Part shown: piece by piece, positions 1 through 9,164 of the stretch
Numbering within the stretch: the first letter of the stretch is position 1
How the letters are laid out: every line of letters begins with the position of its first letter
Assembly: GCA_025057975.1 (NCBI GenBank)
Contig: JANWUV010000006.1
Location: 169,159 to 233,158 of the forward strand
Source: Chloracidobacterium sp.
GTDB taxonomy: Bacteria; Acidobacteriota; Blastocatellia; Chloracidobacteriales; Chloracidobacteriaceae
DNA: 64,000 bases
Direction of reading: 5' to 3'
The notes under the pieces: model-generated
Seen by the model: only the letters and a program-made list of their open reading frames with translations
Told to the model about the DNA's origin: nothing
Databases searched by the model: none
Made by a program: the position numbers and the translations under genes

Positions 1-3000
1 CATTGGCAAGGTAGGCGTCAAAGTCGCCGCGGAACAACCGCTTGAGGTTGCCCACGTTTAGGTCGGTGAGGTTCATCAGCCCGCGCCGCTCATAACAAAT
101 TGGGCTGGGCATCGGCAACCGGTACGCCATGTTTGCCAGAAGGCGCTGATCATCAGGCAGTTGATCAGTGCCGGGCCAGGCCGGCCAGACTGCGGCGACA
201 ACACGGTTGGGAGCTCCGCCAATATCGCCGCTGTAGTAATCGGATGCCGTGGGAATCCCTTGGAAACCATAGCGTCGGTTGACGTGGCGCCCTTCGCGCT
301 GGTCATAAACGTTAATCGGGAAGGCGCGATCCATCTCGATGCGTATTCGCGGTATCAGCGTCGCGTTACTTTCCGGCGGCAGCGTCGGATTGGTCGGGTT
401 TGGCGCGAAGGCGATGTAGGCGTGACCCGGGAAGGCGTAGTTGGCATCGCTCAAGCCCAAACGCCGACCGATCTGGGTTTCAAGGTTAAGGTTTTGCGTG
501 CCGGCCGCTGGGCCAATGATTGTTGGCGGATTGTTGGCCGCTCCGGCATCAAAGGCGGGCGTAACCGGTCCAATGCCGGTCGTATCAACACCAACTGCCG
601 TTGGATAGACTCGCGAAGCCAGCGGATGCTGGAAGATAATCGCCACCGCCTCGCGGACGTTGTAACGAGTTAGTGTTGGTGGCGTGCCAACTTGAGCCTC
701 GGCTTTACCAAGGAACGTGTTGAATGGAACTTTGATGCGGAAGCAGTTTTGGAACTCGCCGGATTCCGTAAAACCGGCTGAAGGGGGAAGAGTGGCGGCG
801 GTGTTGCCGACTGGATCGCCCGGTACGGTATTAAGTCCGCCTTCGGGATCAGGAAGGGCTTCAAAGCCTGGTTCGGACGGCCCTGCCTCCCAGAAAATAA
901 TTTCAATCGGCATCGAGGTCGTGCGACGCGCCACACGATTGATGTTGTTTGCCGGTGGGGGCGTGTGCAAGACGCGCAACGTCGAAGGCAGTAGCGAATT
1001 GATGTTGCTCTCCGGCGAGTAGCCCATGCGGGGAACGCCTTGCGTGCCGGGATCGGTAACACCTACGAGCCGTGGGACGGCGCTCATCTGTTCGCCGGCA
1101 TCGTCGGTGTCGCCGTCGCCGGGGAACCACTCGCCGTTTTCATTGGCTGGAATTTGCCGCGCCGCATTCAAGTCAACGCGCTGATTCTCGAACGGGTAGT
1201 GCGGCGGCTCAATCACGCCGTCGCCGTTCCAGTCGAAGGTCAGGTTTTCGCGCGCCACTTCCGGTACGCCACGAATGCCGGCCGTCGCAAAGTCGCCGAT
1301 GCCCGTGATGTTGCCCAGCGACGGGTCGGTTGAGCGGCCCGGCGTGCCAAGCTCCGCGCTCCGCAGCGTCTGAAGGAAGTTCACCGTAAACTGCGGTGCC
1401 GCACGCAGCAGATGCGGGAACAGCCGTACTTGTTCCGCCGTGGTTAGTCCGGTCGGGTTGAAAAGGCATTTGGCCAGCAGTTGTTGGTCGTTGACGTTGG
1501 CAAACGGCGTCATGTCCTGTAGGTCAATGACGCCGTTCGGTCCGGCCCCCGGATAGCCGACCGGCGGTGCGCCGTTCGCCGGCGCGTCGGGCGTCGTCGT
1601 GTTGAGGTTAACGTTGTACGTAGGCGTGTAAGGTCCAGTGATGTAGGCGTTCGCCGGTGAAGCCGGATACGTCGCCGGACCTTGGTTGAGGTAGTCCAAA
1701 TCGTTGTCCAGTCGCCCATCGCCAAGGCTGCCGGCGCCCGCGCCGGGCGCCACCGGATTGCCCAGAATATTTAGGTTGTCATGGCGCATGGCGTAGAAGC
1801 CGGGGATGCCGGGGCGAAAGACAAAGTGCCGCAGGAGGCGCACCAACTGGCGTTCCACCCGCAGCACGCGCGCCGGGCTGGCTGGATCGTTCGTCCAGAA
1901 GTTAGGCGAACGCATGATTTGGTTGAAGCTTGTCTGGTACCTCACACCGTTGACAATACCAGTGTCATAGCTTGGGTTGTCACCGGGTACTGTCAGGTCA
2001 GGAAGTAAAAACCTAAGTGGAGTGTGTCCGTCTGGAATTGGTGTGGCTCCTGCCGACGGCTGCCTTAGGCGAGCCGCTCGTACACGCACGCGCCGGATGA
2101 AACGCTCCTGCCGCTTGTCGCCGCTGCTGTTTTCGCCGTTGAAGATTTCCTCACGCGGGATGTCGCTCTTCATCGGGTTCGGCATGAGGAACATGTCGTC
2201 CGCCGTGTTGCGCGTTCCGTCGGGGCCAACGTCATACGAACCCTTGATATAGCTCCGGTTGTCAAAGTCGTCCGTGAAGCGGAAGTAGGGCTTGGCCAGC
2301 AGGCTCTTGAAGCGCGCCGGGTAGCCGGTTGTGGACGGATCGCCGGCGTTCGTCAATCGCCCACGCAACGACGCCGTTTCCGTCGCATCGACGGGCCGGC
2401 CGCGGTCGTCCGTCTGCGGCGGATCGGCGTTGGTCATGTTGACGTTGGTCTGCGGCGTGAAGGGCAGCATCGTCCGTTGGAGTGTCAAAATGGTGTTGGG
2501 TTCGTACCAGTAGGTGATGCGCTGATTGACCGGGCCGACGGGACTGCTGATGGCGACCGGCGGCACTTCGTTCGGCCCTCCAAAGGTGTGCATGAATCGC
2601 CCAATGAAGCTGGGTGAGTTGCTTTCAGTTAGGAAGGGCAAGAAGTTGCGCGGAATGTTGCTCGGATTTTGGTCCTGAAGGCGCGTGATGCTCCCGCCGT
2701 CGTTAAGGGCGTAAACAGCGGCATATGTCGTCTCCGGCTCTGGCTGGCCGGCTTGCAGGTTGTTCGCCGGCAGGTCGCGCAAAACCGGAATCGGTCCTGA
2801 TGTAATACCAAGGTTAAGAATGTGCGGGGTGATGTCATAGCGCGCCGGACGAACGTTCGGGTCTCCGCCGGGGTTGTTGTTCACCAGCAGCTCAATCTTG
2901 ATGTAGGTCCGCTTGCGGCGCGTCTGATCGTCGGCGTTATTGGCTGTAGCTTGGAAGTACGCCTGCTGATTGACCAAGTTCGTCTGCGGTGGCAGGACGC

Positions 3001-4438
3001 GCCGTTGCGCACCGGTCGCTACCGTCAACGTATCATTCTGATTGTATTTGCGCGGCTGACCACCGCTACCGGCTGGCAGCACACTGGCCGGTTGGTCAGG
3101 ATGGTCGCTACCAGCGAGGGGATTGAACTCCACAACGTTCGGGTTGTTCTGAATCCAAAATTGTTGAAACAGCGGTGTGTTAGGGTTGGACAGCGCCTCA
3201 AGATCATACGCGCGCGTGCCGCCCGGTATCTCGGGTGGGAAGTGGTCAAGGTCATCGTCAAGCAGGATGCGAATGGTTGTCGCACGAGTCGAGACTTGTC
3301 CTTCGAAGAACCGCGAGTTACGCAACACTTCGCGGTTCTCATTCGGGTTTGCGCGCCGAAGGATTTCAATCGCGTTGAAGCCGTTGGTTTGTGTTGGCAG
3401 CAACAAGGGCACGATGCGCTGTTTGCCGGGTGAATGACCATTGGTTACACCCCACGGTGTTCCAATGCCGTTGTTGTTTGGGCCGGCACCGACAATCGGG
3501 GCTGCTGGACCGTAGCCATTCGGCAAGTTGATGTCGTTGATGAGCCAGTTGATCGGAGCGACACGATAAACGTCAGGGTTAGTAGAGTAGCCGCCCGGCC
3601 CTTTTGTCACCGGCAAGCTGGACGTAATAGGCAGCGTGACGCTATCGGCAAGTTGCTGCGCCGATGAGCCGCTGGGGCTACGGCTGGGATCAAGCACAAA
3701 TGAATAGTCATCGCGGGTTTTGTTGCTGGGCGTGATCTGGCGCACAACTTCACCGGCGACCGTAACTGGACCGAAAAACCACGCCCGGCTGTTGGCACCG
3801 AGGTAGAGATGGCGGTTGACGTGGGTGCGACCGCCCAGATAGAAGTGTGGACCCGGTGAAATCTGCAAACAATCAAAGCCGAAGGCTGCAAACTGGAAGG
3901 CCGGAATTTGGTAGAAGTTGACCTGCCGGATGAGACGCGCTTCTTCGTTGGTGTCGTTCGCCCTCGCCGACGCTCCTAACACAAACTGCCGGCGCAGCGC
4001 GGTCATCCCGTTGAAGGGTGGGTCGTTGACCGTCACGGTCGTTTGTGAGGCAGCGCCCGGTGGGACGAACGGCGTGTCCGCCGTAAAGGTGTAGAGCGGC
4101 CGCCCCGCTTCAGTGACGAATGGTGGGAGATTACTTGTAATCCCCGTCGGTCCTAAGTCGGCCGCCGTGATGTTCGGCGATCGTGAGAGAATCCGGTTAA
4201 TGTTCGCCGTGATCGTTTCTAGGTAGGCGAGGGCGGCGTTGAAGGTGCGGGTTTTCTGATACTCCGCCGCCGTTTGGCGCGCTTCCGTCGTCATCAACGT
4301 CGCCGAAACCGACGTAAAGACAAGCAGCACGCCCAGCAGCACTATGGCGATGGCAAGTGCCACGCCCTGCTCCCGGCGGCGTTCTTTCCAACGTAACATA
4401 CTGGCAAATCGTGTCTTCATGGCCAATCTCGGTCTCAT
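1..4438 (-). CDS. Giant PilX-like pilus-associated protein (C-terminus beyond window)
   Basis: An uninterrupted frame runs from ATG at 4438 to the left edge, at least 1479 codons, so neither the stop nor the full length is visible. I checked the frame at both ends and read it through. An alternative start is the ATG at 4420 (MKTRFASML). Residues about 25-45 form one hydrophobic helix preceded by EQGVALAIAIVLLG, followed by a polar helix (TTEARQTAAEYQKTR), which resembles the PilX N-terminal segment of minor pilins. The rest is a low-similarity extracellular region rich in Asn, Pro, Thr and Asp. It contains acidic loops such as DWNGDGVIE (from residue about 1069), GDGRLDNDLDYL and GPDGTRNTADD, which look like Ca-binding loops. 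It is the last gene of a minor-pilin group. PilX proteins are usually about 200 residues, so the size is exceptional. A role in pilus assembly or adhesion is inferred. Confidence 0.75.
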   Translation of the reverse strand, partial: MRPRLAMKTRFASMLRWKERRREQGVALAIAIVLLGVLLVFTSVSATLMTTEARQTAAEYQKTRTFNAALAYLETITANINRILSRSPNITAADLGPTGITSNLPPFVTEAGRPLYTFTADTPFVPPGAASQTTVTVNDPPFNGMTALRRQFVLGASARANDTNEEARLIRQVNFYQIPAFQFAAFGFDCLQISPGPHFYLGGRTHVNRHLYLGANSRAWFFGPVTVAGEVVRQITPSNKTRDDYSFVLDPSRSPSGSSAQQLADSVTLPITSSLPVTKGPGGYSTNPDVYRVAPINWLINDINLPNGYGPAAPIVGAGPNNNGIGTPWGVTNGHSPGKQRIVPLLLPTQTNGFNAIEILRRANPNENREVLRNSRFFEGQVSTRATTIRILLDDDLDHFPPEIPGGTRAYDLEALSNPNTPLFQQFWIQNNPNVVEFNPLAGSDHPDQPASVLPAGSGGQPRKYNQNDTLTVATGAQRRVLPPQTNLVNQQAYFQATANNADDQTRRKRTYIKIELLVNNNPGGDPNVRPARYDITPHILNLGITSGPIPVLRDLPANNLQAGQPEPETTYAAVYALNDGGSITRLQDQNPSNIPRNFLPFLTESNSPSFIGRFMHTFGGPNEVPPVAISSPVGPVNQRITYWYEPNTILTLQRTMLPFTPQTNVNMTNADPPQTDDRGRPVDATETASLRGRLTNAGDPSTTGYPARFKSLLAKPYFRFTDDFDNRSYIKGSYDVGPDGTRNTADDMFLMPNPMKSDIPREEIFNGENSSGDKRQERFIRRVRVRAARLRQPSAGATPIPDGHTPLRFLLPDLTVPGDNPSYDTGIVNGVRYQTSFNQIMRSPNFWTNDPASPARVLRVERQLVRLLRHFVFRPGIPGFYAMRHDNLNILGNPVAPGAGAGSLGDGRLDNDLDYLNQGPATYPASPANAYITGPYTPTYNVNLNTTTPDAPANGAPPVGYPGAGPNGVIDLQDMTPFANVNDQQLLAKCLFNPTGLTTAEQVRLFPHLLRAAPQFTVNFLQTLRSAELGTPGRSTDPSLGNITGIGDFATAGIRGVPEVARENLTFDWNGDGVIEPPHYPFENQRVDLNAARQIPANENGEWFPGDGDTDDAGEQMSAVPRLVGVTDPGTQGVPRMGYSPESNINSLLPSTLRVLHTPPPANNINRVARRTTSMPIEIIFWEAGPSEPGFEALPDPEGGLNTVPGDPVGNTAATLPPSAGFTESGEFQNCFRIKVPFNTFLGKAEAQVGTPPTLTRYNVREAVAIIFQHPLASRVYPTAVGVDTTGIGPVTPAFDAGAANNPPTIIGPAAGTQNLNLETQIGRRLGLSDANYAFPGHAYIAFAPNPTNPTLPPESNATLIPRIRIEMDRAFPINVYDQREGRHVNRRYGFQGIPTASDYYSGDIGGAPNRVVAAVWPAWPGTDQLPDDQRLLANMAYRLPMPSPICYERRGLMNLTDLNVGNLKRLFRGDFDAYLAN

Positions 4439-4475
4439 AACAAGAGTCCAGTCAAGGGTTAGGTAGCTTCTGTGG

Positions 4476-6095
4476 TTACCGGGGTACAAGGTTGCGCAGT
4501 CCGATAGAGGTTCTTTCGCTGACGTGGAAATAACCGCGATTGAAGGCGTCGGGAATGGCGGCATCTGCCCTAATCAGTGCCGGATTGCGCTCACTGGTGC
4601 GTCCGTACACGGTGATCTCTACCATTCGAACCTGCATTTTAGTGGTGAGTGGTGACCGGGGAATGATTGAAGGATTATCATCCGCAGGAGGTAAGTTCGG
4701 CGGAGCTGGAGGACTTGGAGGATTAACTGGGAGGCGACCGCCAATATCATTGGTGTAGTACATAACGCCTCGTACAGGGGTAGGGGTATCTTGACCGGTT
4801 AGCCGCCGCAGCCGCTCCTCATCACTCACCATGAAGCGCAGTCGGAAATTTTCGATGTCAAAAGCAAGCGGCGCCAGCAGCCCACCCTGCCGACAAAACA
4901 GAATTGGCGGCGTGTTTTCACCGTTCCACCCAATGAAGTAGTGCGACAGCCGCATGCGTGTAATCGTCACTGACACGCCCTCTTGAATGATTGACCTCCA
5001 GTTTTGGGGATTGATGCCCGCCAAGTCGTTGGCCGCTAGTATAATGTTGTTACCGCTAATTCCTGTGACCAGCCCTAAGACGCAAAGTACGGCTGCGTTT
5101 GTTCCGCCGCCCAACGACTGGTAGCTGTACTGATAGGTCAGCAACAACGTATCCACAAAGGGACGCAGGCGTGGCGCCAGCAGCCGGTCATCTGGGTTAA
5201 CAAAGGGGTTGGTAGTGACGACATTAGGCGCAACACGGTCTGGCCTAAGGTTACCGCCAAACTCTTCCGGCTCAAGAATGAGGTCTGAGCCGGAAAATCT
5301 CGTCTTTGCCGAAAACGTGGCTTCAACGGGAAAAATTTGTTTTTGGATGATTGTGCCGCCGGGATTGGCGGGATCAGGCACAGAGACGCGCAGCGCCACT
5401 GGGACGGGATTAACTTGCAGGGTAATGAGCTGGTGGCTGCCATTGCCGTAAGCCGTACCAACTTCGGTTCGGTCGCACGCGCCGGGATAGATGCGCAGGT
5501 TGGGATAGCGCGTGGCGGCCGGGATCACATCGTTCGGGTCATTTGGTGTATCGTCGTTTGGGACGTAACCCTGGTTGGCAATAATGTTCGGGGCTGCAAA
5601 TGTGCCAACTGCTGCAGCGCCGTTGGTCGCTGCCGTCCAAGCTTGAATCGGCGACAGAACATCGCACTGTACTGGAAGCGAGGTCACAACATCGAGTCGT
5701 GGATTAATATTCCCGATGCGGTCCGGAGGAAGTAAAGCAGAAATGTTACCAATCGGAAAACCGCGACTGGCTAGAAAGCCGCCCCGGACATAGACGGCCG
5801 GGGCGCCAAGAAACGGATTGGGGTTTGGAGTGGCGAAAAAGACGCTCGTCAGCGGTAGCTCACCCACATTGTCGAGGTCATTCTTGATAAAGTTCACGAC
5901 AGCCCGCACATTGTTGTTGGCTTCAACCAGCGCAGAGTTGTCGCGAGTGGTGCGTAGCGCCAAGGTCAACGTCCCCATTACGGCCGCCATGACGATGGCA
6001 AGAATGCCGGCGACGACCAAGAGTTCAACCAATGAGAAACCGGCTGCCCGACGACGTAAACGTCCAAGGGCAAAGAAACGTTTGGGAGAGAGCAT
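4476..6095 (-). CDS. PilW-like minor pilin (prepilin N-methylation motif)
   Basis: The mature N-terminus GFSLVELLVVAGILAIV is a type IV prepilin signal: Gly at -1, Phe at +1 and Glu at +5, then one hydrophobic helix. The frame is open from 6152, but ATG 6095 is preferred because a perfect AGGAGG (complement at 6106-6111) lies 10 nt upstream; this also removes an overlap with the upstream gene. The product is about 539 residues, longer than typical PilW (about 300), with a long Pro/Asn-rich periplasmic or extracellular part. It lies 37 nt upstream of the giant PilX-like gene and downstream of a FimT-like gene, so it is probably cotranscribed with them. Prepilin peptidase processing and a role in priming pilus assembly are inferred from the family. 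Confidence 0.8.
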   Translation of the reverse strand: MLSPKRFFALGRLRRRAAGFSLVELLVVAGILAIVMAAVMGTLTLALRTTRDNSALVEANNNVRAVVNFIKNDLDNVGELPLTSVFFATPNPNPFLGAPAVYVRGGFLASRGFPIGNISALLPPDRIGNINPRLDVVTSLPVQCDVLSPIQAWTAATNGAAAVGTFAAPNIIANQGYVPNDDTPNDPNDVIPAATRYPNLRIYPGACDRTEVGTAYGNGSHQLITLQVNPVPVALRVSVPDPANPGGTIIQKQIFPVEATFSAKTRFSGSDLILEPEEFGGNLRPDRVAPNVVTTNPFVNPDDRLLAPRLRPFVDTLLLTYQYSYQSLGGGTNAAVLCVLGLVTGISGNNIILAANDLAGINPQNWRSIIQEGVSVTITRMRLSHYFIGWNGENTPPILFCRQGGLLAPLAFDIENFRLRFMVSDEERLRRLTGQDTPTPVRGVMYYTNDIGGRLPVNPPSPPAPPNLPPADDNPSIIPRSPLTTKMQVRMVEITVYGRTSERNPALIRADAAIPDAFNRGYFHVSERTSIGLRNLVPR

Positions 6096-6135
6096 GGCTG
6101 ACAAGCCTCCTGAGAAACGTGTGCGGGCGGCTTGG

Positions 6136-6903
6136 CTACGACGTGGCTTCACGACTGCCGCTGACCCAGACGCCTTGGCTTGCGCCGCGCGCTGCGTTTT
6201 TCCACATCGTGACCCGTCCGGTCAGGCCAAACAGCGTCAGCGCACGCGCGCGCAGGCTACGGGCTCGCGCATCGCCCAACGTGTTGCTAAGAAAGATGAC
6301 GCCGTTGAAGGGTACATTCTTGAAATTTGAGGTCGGGTCGGCATTAGGCGGCGTAGAGGTGATCATGCCATCGCTTTTGAAGGTCAAAATGGCACTCTGA
6401 CCGCTCATGCCAAGGTCAACGCCACGTTCCTCCAAGAAAGAGAAGTTGTTGGTAGTAAACGACAGCTCCGGCAGACCCAAAATCGTGGCAGGCGGGGTGA
6501 AGACGCCGGTACCGGTCTCTTCGAAGCGCCGAAAACGATAGTCCGGTGGCAACTCGGTGCGGCTTACCACCGTCGCCGTCGTTTCATAAGGCGTCTCGTT
6601 CGCCATTACATTGCGGGCCGTGTTGACATAGCGTATGACGACGTAGCCGTCTGAGTTCGCGCCCTCCCGACGAAAAAGAATCATCTGGTAGGTGTTGCGT
6701 TGCGCCATCGCGCGGGCGCGGGTTTCACGAATCGCTGCCGCCAAGTCACTCGCGGCAGTGTCCGCTGCAATTATCCTGCGGTAGGAGATGACAAAGATGC
6801 CCGAAATCGCTGCGAGAATCCCGATGATCGCCGCAACAACAATGATCTCGATCAGGGAGTAGCCTCGTTCGGGGTGACCGAATCGGCGAAAACGCTGTGG
6901 CAT
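6136..6903 (-). CDS. FimT/GspH-like minor pilin
   Basis: After a short basic leader, GYSLIEIIVVAAIIGILAA is a type IV prepilin cleavage site with Glu at +5 and a hydrophobic helix. ATG 6903 is chosen over the upstream in-frame codon at 7017 because GAGGT sits 5 nt before it and the leader is then a normal 14-15 residues. The product is about 255 residues. The motif RETRARAMAQRNTYQMILF after the helix matches the GspH/FimT pattern, in which an N-terminal helix leads into a small beta domain. It is first in a three-gene minor-pilin run with the PilW-like and PilX-like genes. Function as a minor pseudopilin is inferred from family knowledge. Confidence 0.8.
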   Translation of the reverse strand: MPQRFRRFGHPERGYSLIEIIVVAAIIGILAAISGIFVISYRRIIAADTAASDLAAAIRETRARAMAQRNTYQMILFRREGANSDGYVVIRYVNTARNVMANETPYETTATVVSRTELPPDYRFRRFEETGTGVFTPPATILGLPELSFTTNNFSFLEERGVDLGMSGQSAILTFKSDGMITSTPPNADPTSNFKNVPFNGVIFLSNTLGDARARSLRARALTLFGLTGRVTMWKNAARGASQGVWVSGSREATS

Positions 6904-7166
6904 ACTGACCTCACATGGTGGCGTCGTTTCCACTTTACTTGGAAACAAATCCTGTGCCACAGCCCGTCCTGCGCCATACCAACTCGGCAACAACCGAGCC
7001 GTCAATCGTTTAGGCATTCAGCGCCGGACTGCGCGCCGAAAGCCAAAGGCGGTCGGCAGGATAGGCTGTTACAAAAGGTAACAAGGCATCGTGACGCGCT
7101 TCCGATCTGAGAGCGCTGTTAGGAAACGAGACAAGAGGCTGGAAGGCCGACACGTTTGGAGCTAAG

Positions 7167-9041
7167 CTAGACCACCACCGCCCGCCGCCGCGCCGCAATG
7201 CGGCTGTAAAGCGCTCCAAGAGCAAAAATCGAAACAAAGCGGAGGCTGAGCCAACCTGTCGAAGGCCATTCCCAGTGGTTCAGCAAAGCGCCAAGCGCGG
7301 CGACGACGGTCCCGCCGACCATCACAACCAAAAATCCGATGCGGGTAATATTGAAGATCGTGACCAGCACCGGTACCGGCCGGTAGGGATAGACATAGTC
7401 GGCCAAGAGCAGACAGGTGGGCAGGACTAGTGTCGAAAGAATCCCTGTGGCTACGAACCACCAAGGACTGTCAAAGAGGAGACTCGCCGCAATTGTCCAC
7501 AGAGCCTGGTCCTGTTTGGGAGCGAGGGGGGCGGCTGGTAAAAGCGTCAGGGCGGCAACACCCGCTAGAACGCCCACTGTTGTTAGTAGGATGTCAAGCG
7601 TGATGTTGAAACCAGTATTGGCGGCGACGCGCGGTCCTACTTCCGGCGGCGGCGCTGGCGGCGGCGTCGGAAAACGCCCTGTCGCCGGACGCAAGCCGCC
7701 GGTGGCTGGAAGCGCGGTGGTTGCCGGCGAGAAACTGCCCGTCGCTGGACGCAGCGGTGTTGAAACCCCAGCCGCTACCGGCACAGCCGTTTTGTGCGTC
7801 AGTCTGACATCCAAACTCTGGTCCTCCTGACCCATAACCACCGTGCGGGCTTGATCGTTCCAGCCAGGAGCCGTAAAGCGCAGGCGGTACTCGCCGGGCG
7901 GGAGGCGCAGCTCAAGCTTCCCCTGCGCATTGGTTTTGCCGCGAAACTCCCCATCCACCTCAACGTTGCAGTTGCCCGGCGTGCTCGTAATAAACAACGT
8001 CGGCGTCGTCTGCAGCAGGGCGGCGGCGTCCCCCGACGGCTTTTTCAGAATGGCGGCTTCTAACTCGGCCAGAAGCTCGCGGACGCTGGATTGCCGGTGG
8101 GCCGGATTCTTCGCCAGCGCGCGCATGACGACCGCTTCTAGCTCCGGCGACACGTCAGGATTGCGCGCCCGAATGCTCGGCGGCGGCTGTGTTAGATGTC
8201 CGGAGACAATCGCCGCGAAAGAATCGCCGCGAAACGGTACGTCCTTGGTAAGCATCTGGTAGAGAATGACGCCCAAGCTGTAGATGTCCGAGCGCGCATC
8301 CACCGGCTTGGCGGAGCACTGTTCGGGCGACATGTAGAAGGGCGTTCCCATGATGCCCGTTTTCAGGTCGGTGTTGTCGTCGCCCAAAATCTCATCGTTG
8401 AGGATTTTCGCCAACCCGAAGTCGAGCACCTTGACCGTCATCTCCGGCTCATCGGTCGGGTTGGCTATGTCGTCAGTCAGTATGAGGCCCAAATCCTCCA
8501 AGTTTGCGCCTGCGCTCCGCTCGGACACCATGATGTTCGCCGGTTTGAGATCACGGTGAACGAGTTTCAAATCATGCGCGGCGGCAATGCCGGCCAGCGC
8601 CTGTTTGAAAATTTTGAGTACGCGCGTCGGGGCCATTGGGGCTTCCCGAAAGATGATCTCGTTCAGTGGCCGCCCTTCGACATATTCCATCACAATGTAG
8701 CGCGTGCCGTCCGACGTGATCCCAAAGTCCAGCGCCCGAACAACGTTGGGATGTTCAATGGCGCTCGCTGCACGCGCTTCGCGTTGGAAACGACTCACCG
8801 CCGTGGCGTCAGACGTAGCGTACTCATGAAGCAAAGTCTTGACCGCCACCGTCCGCCCTAGGTGAATGTGTTTGGCGCGATAAACGGCTCCCATGCCGCC
8901 CCGCCCAAGACATTTTTCAAGTCGGTACTTGTTATCAATCAAAACACTGCCGCGCAGCGATTGGGCCAGCGTAGCGCCGTCATGAGGACAAACCGAAACC
9001 TCATCCTCAAAGCAGAATTTGCACTTGGGACATTCTTTCAT
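7167..9041 (-). CDS. Membrane Ser/Thr protein kinase with zinc ribbon and PEGA domain
   Basis: The order is: an N-terminal zinc ribbon (CPKCKFC ... CPHDG, residues 4-22); a Hanks-type kinase domain with glycine loop GRGGMGAVY (about 46-54), AVKTL lysine, catalytic HRDLKPAN (about 160) and DFGLAK (about 208); a PEGA-type beta domain (about 345-415, with PPGEYRLRFTAPGW); a Pro/Thr-rich linker; and four hydrophobic C-terminal segments. All catalytic residues are present, so activity is expected. An insert of roughly 30 residues separates HRD from DFG. The kinase sits between the pilNOP-pseudopilin group and the minor pilins on the same strand, which suggests but does not prove control of pilus biogenesis. 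The orientation of kinase and PEGA domains relative to the membrane is not determined by the sequence. Confidence 0.85.
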   Translation of the reverse strand: MKECPKCKFCFEDEVSVCPHDGATLAQSLRGSVLIDNKYRLEKCLGRGGMGAVYRAKHIHLGRTVAVKTLLHEYATSDATAVSRFQREARAASAIEHPNVVRALDFGITSDGTRYIVMEYVEGRPLNEIIFREAPMAPTRVLKIFKQALAGIAAAHDLKLVHRDLKPANIMVSERSAGANLEDLGLILTDDIANPTDEPEMTVKVLDFGLAKILNDEILGDDNTDLKTGIMGTPFYMSPEQCSAKPVDARSDIYSLGVILYQMLTKDVPFRGDSFAAIVSGHLTQPPPSIRARNPDVSPELEAVVMRALAKNPAHRQSSVRELLAELEAAILKKPSGDAAALLQTTPTLFITSTPGNCNVEVDGEFRGKTNAQGKLELRLPPGEYRLRFTAPGWNDQARTVVMGQEDQSLDVRLTHKTAVPVAAGVSTPLRPATGSFSPATTALPATGGLRPATGRFPTPPPAPPPEVGPRVAANTGFNITLDILLTTVGVLAGVAALTLLPAAPLAPKQDQALWTIAASLLFDSPWWFVATGILSTLVLPTCLLLADYVYPYRPVPVLVTIFNITRIGFLVVMVGGTVVAALGALLNHWEWPSTGWLSLRFVSIFALGALYSRIAARRRAVVV

Positions 9042-9164
9042 AGCATAGCTGGCGACGCGCGCAGCGTCCGCCCGAGTCGGGATGCATGTGGAACTTATGG
9101 CGCAATTTGCAGGCTGGCTATTTATTCCACGCCGGCGGCAAAACGTCCAGTCGCCGCCGACGAC

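Noticed and set aside
7067..7083. Inverted repeat TGTTAC-AAAAG-GTAACA in the kinase/FimT-like gap
   Set aside because: Short, AT-rich stem without a T-run in either direction; could be chance, not called as a terminator or operator.
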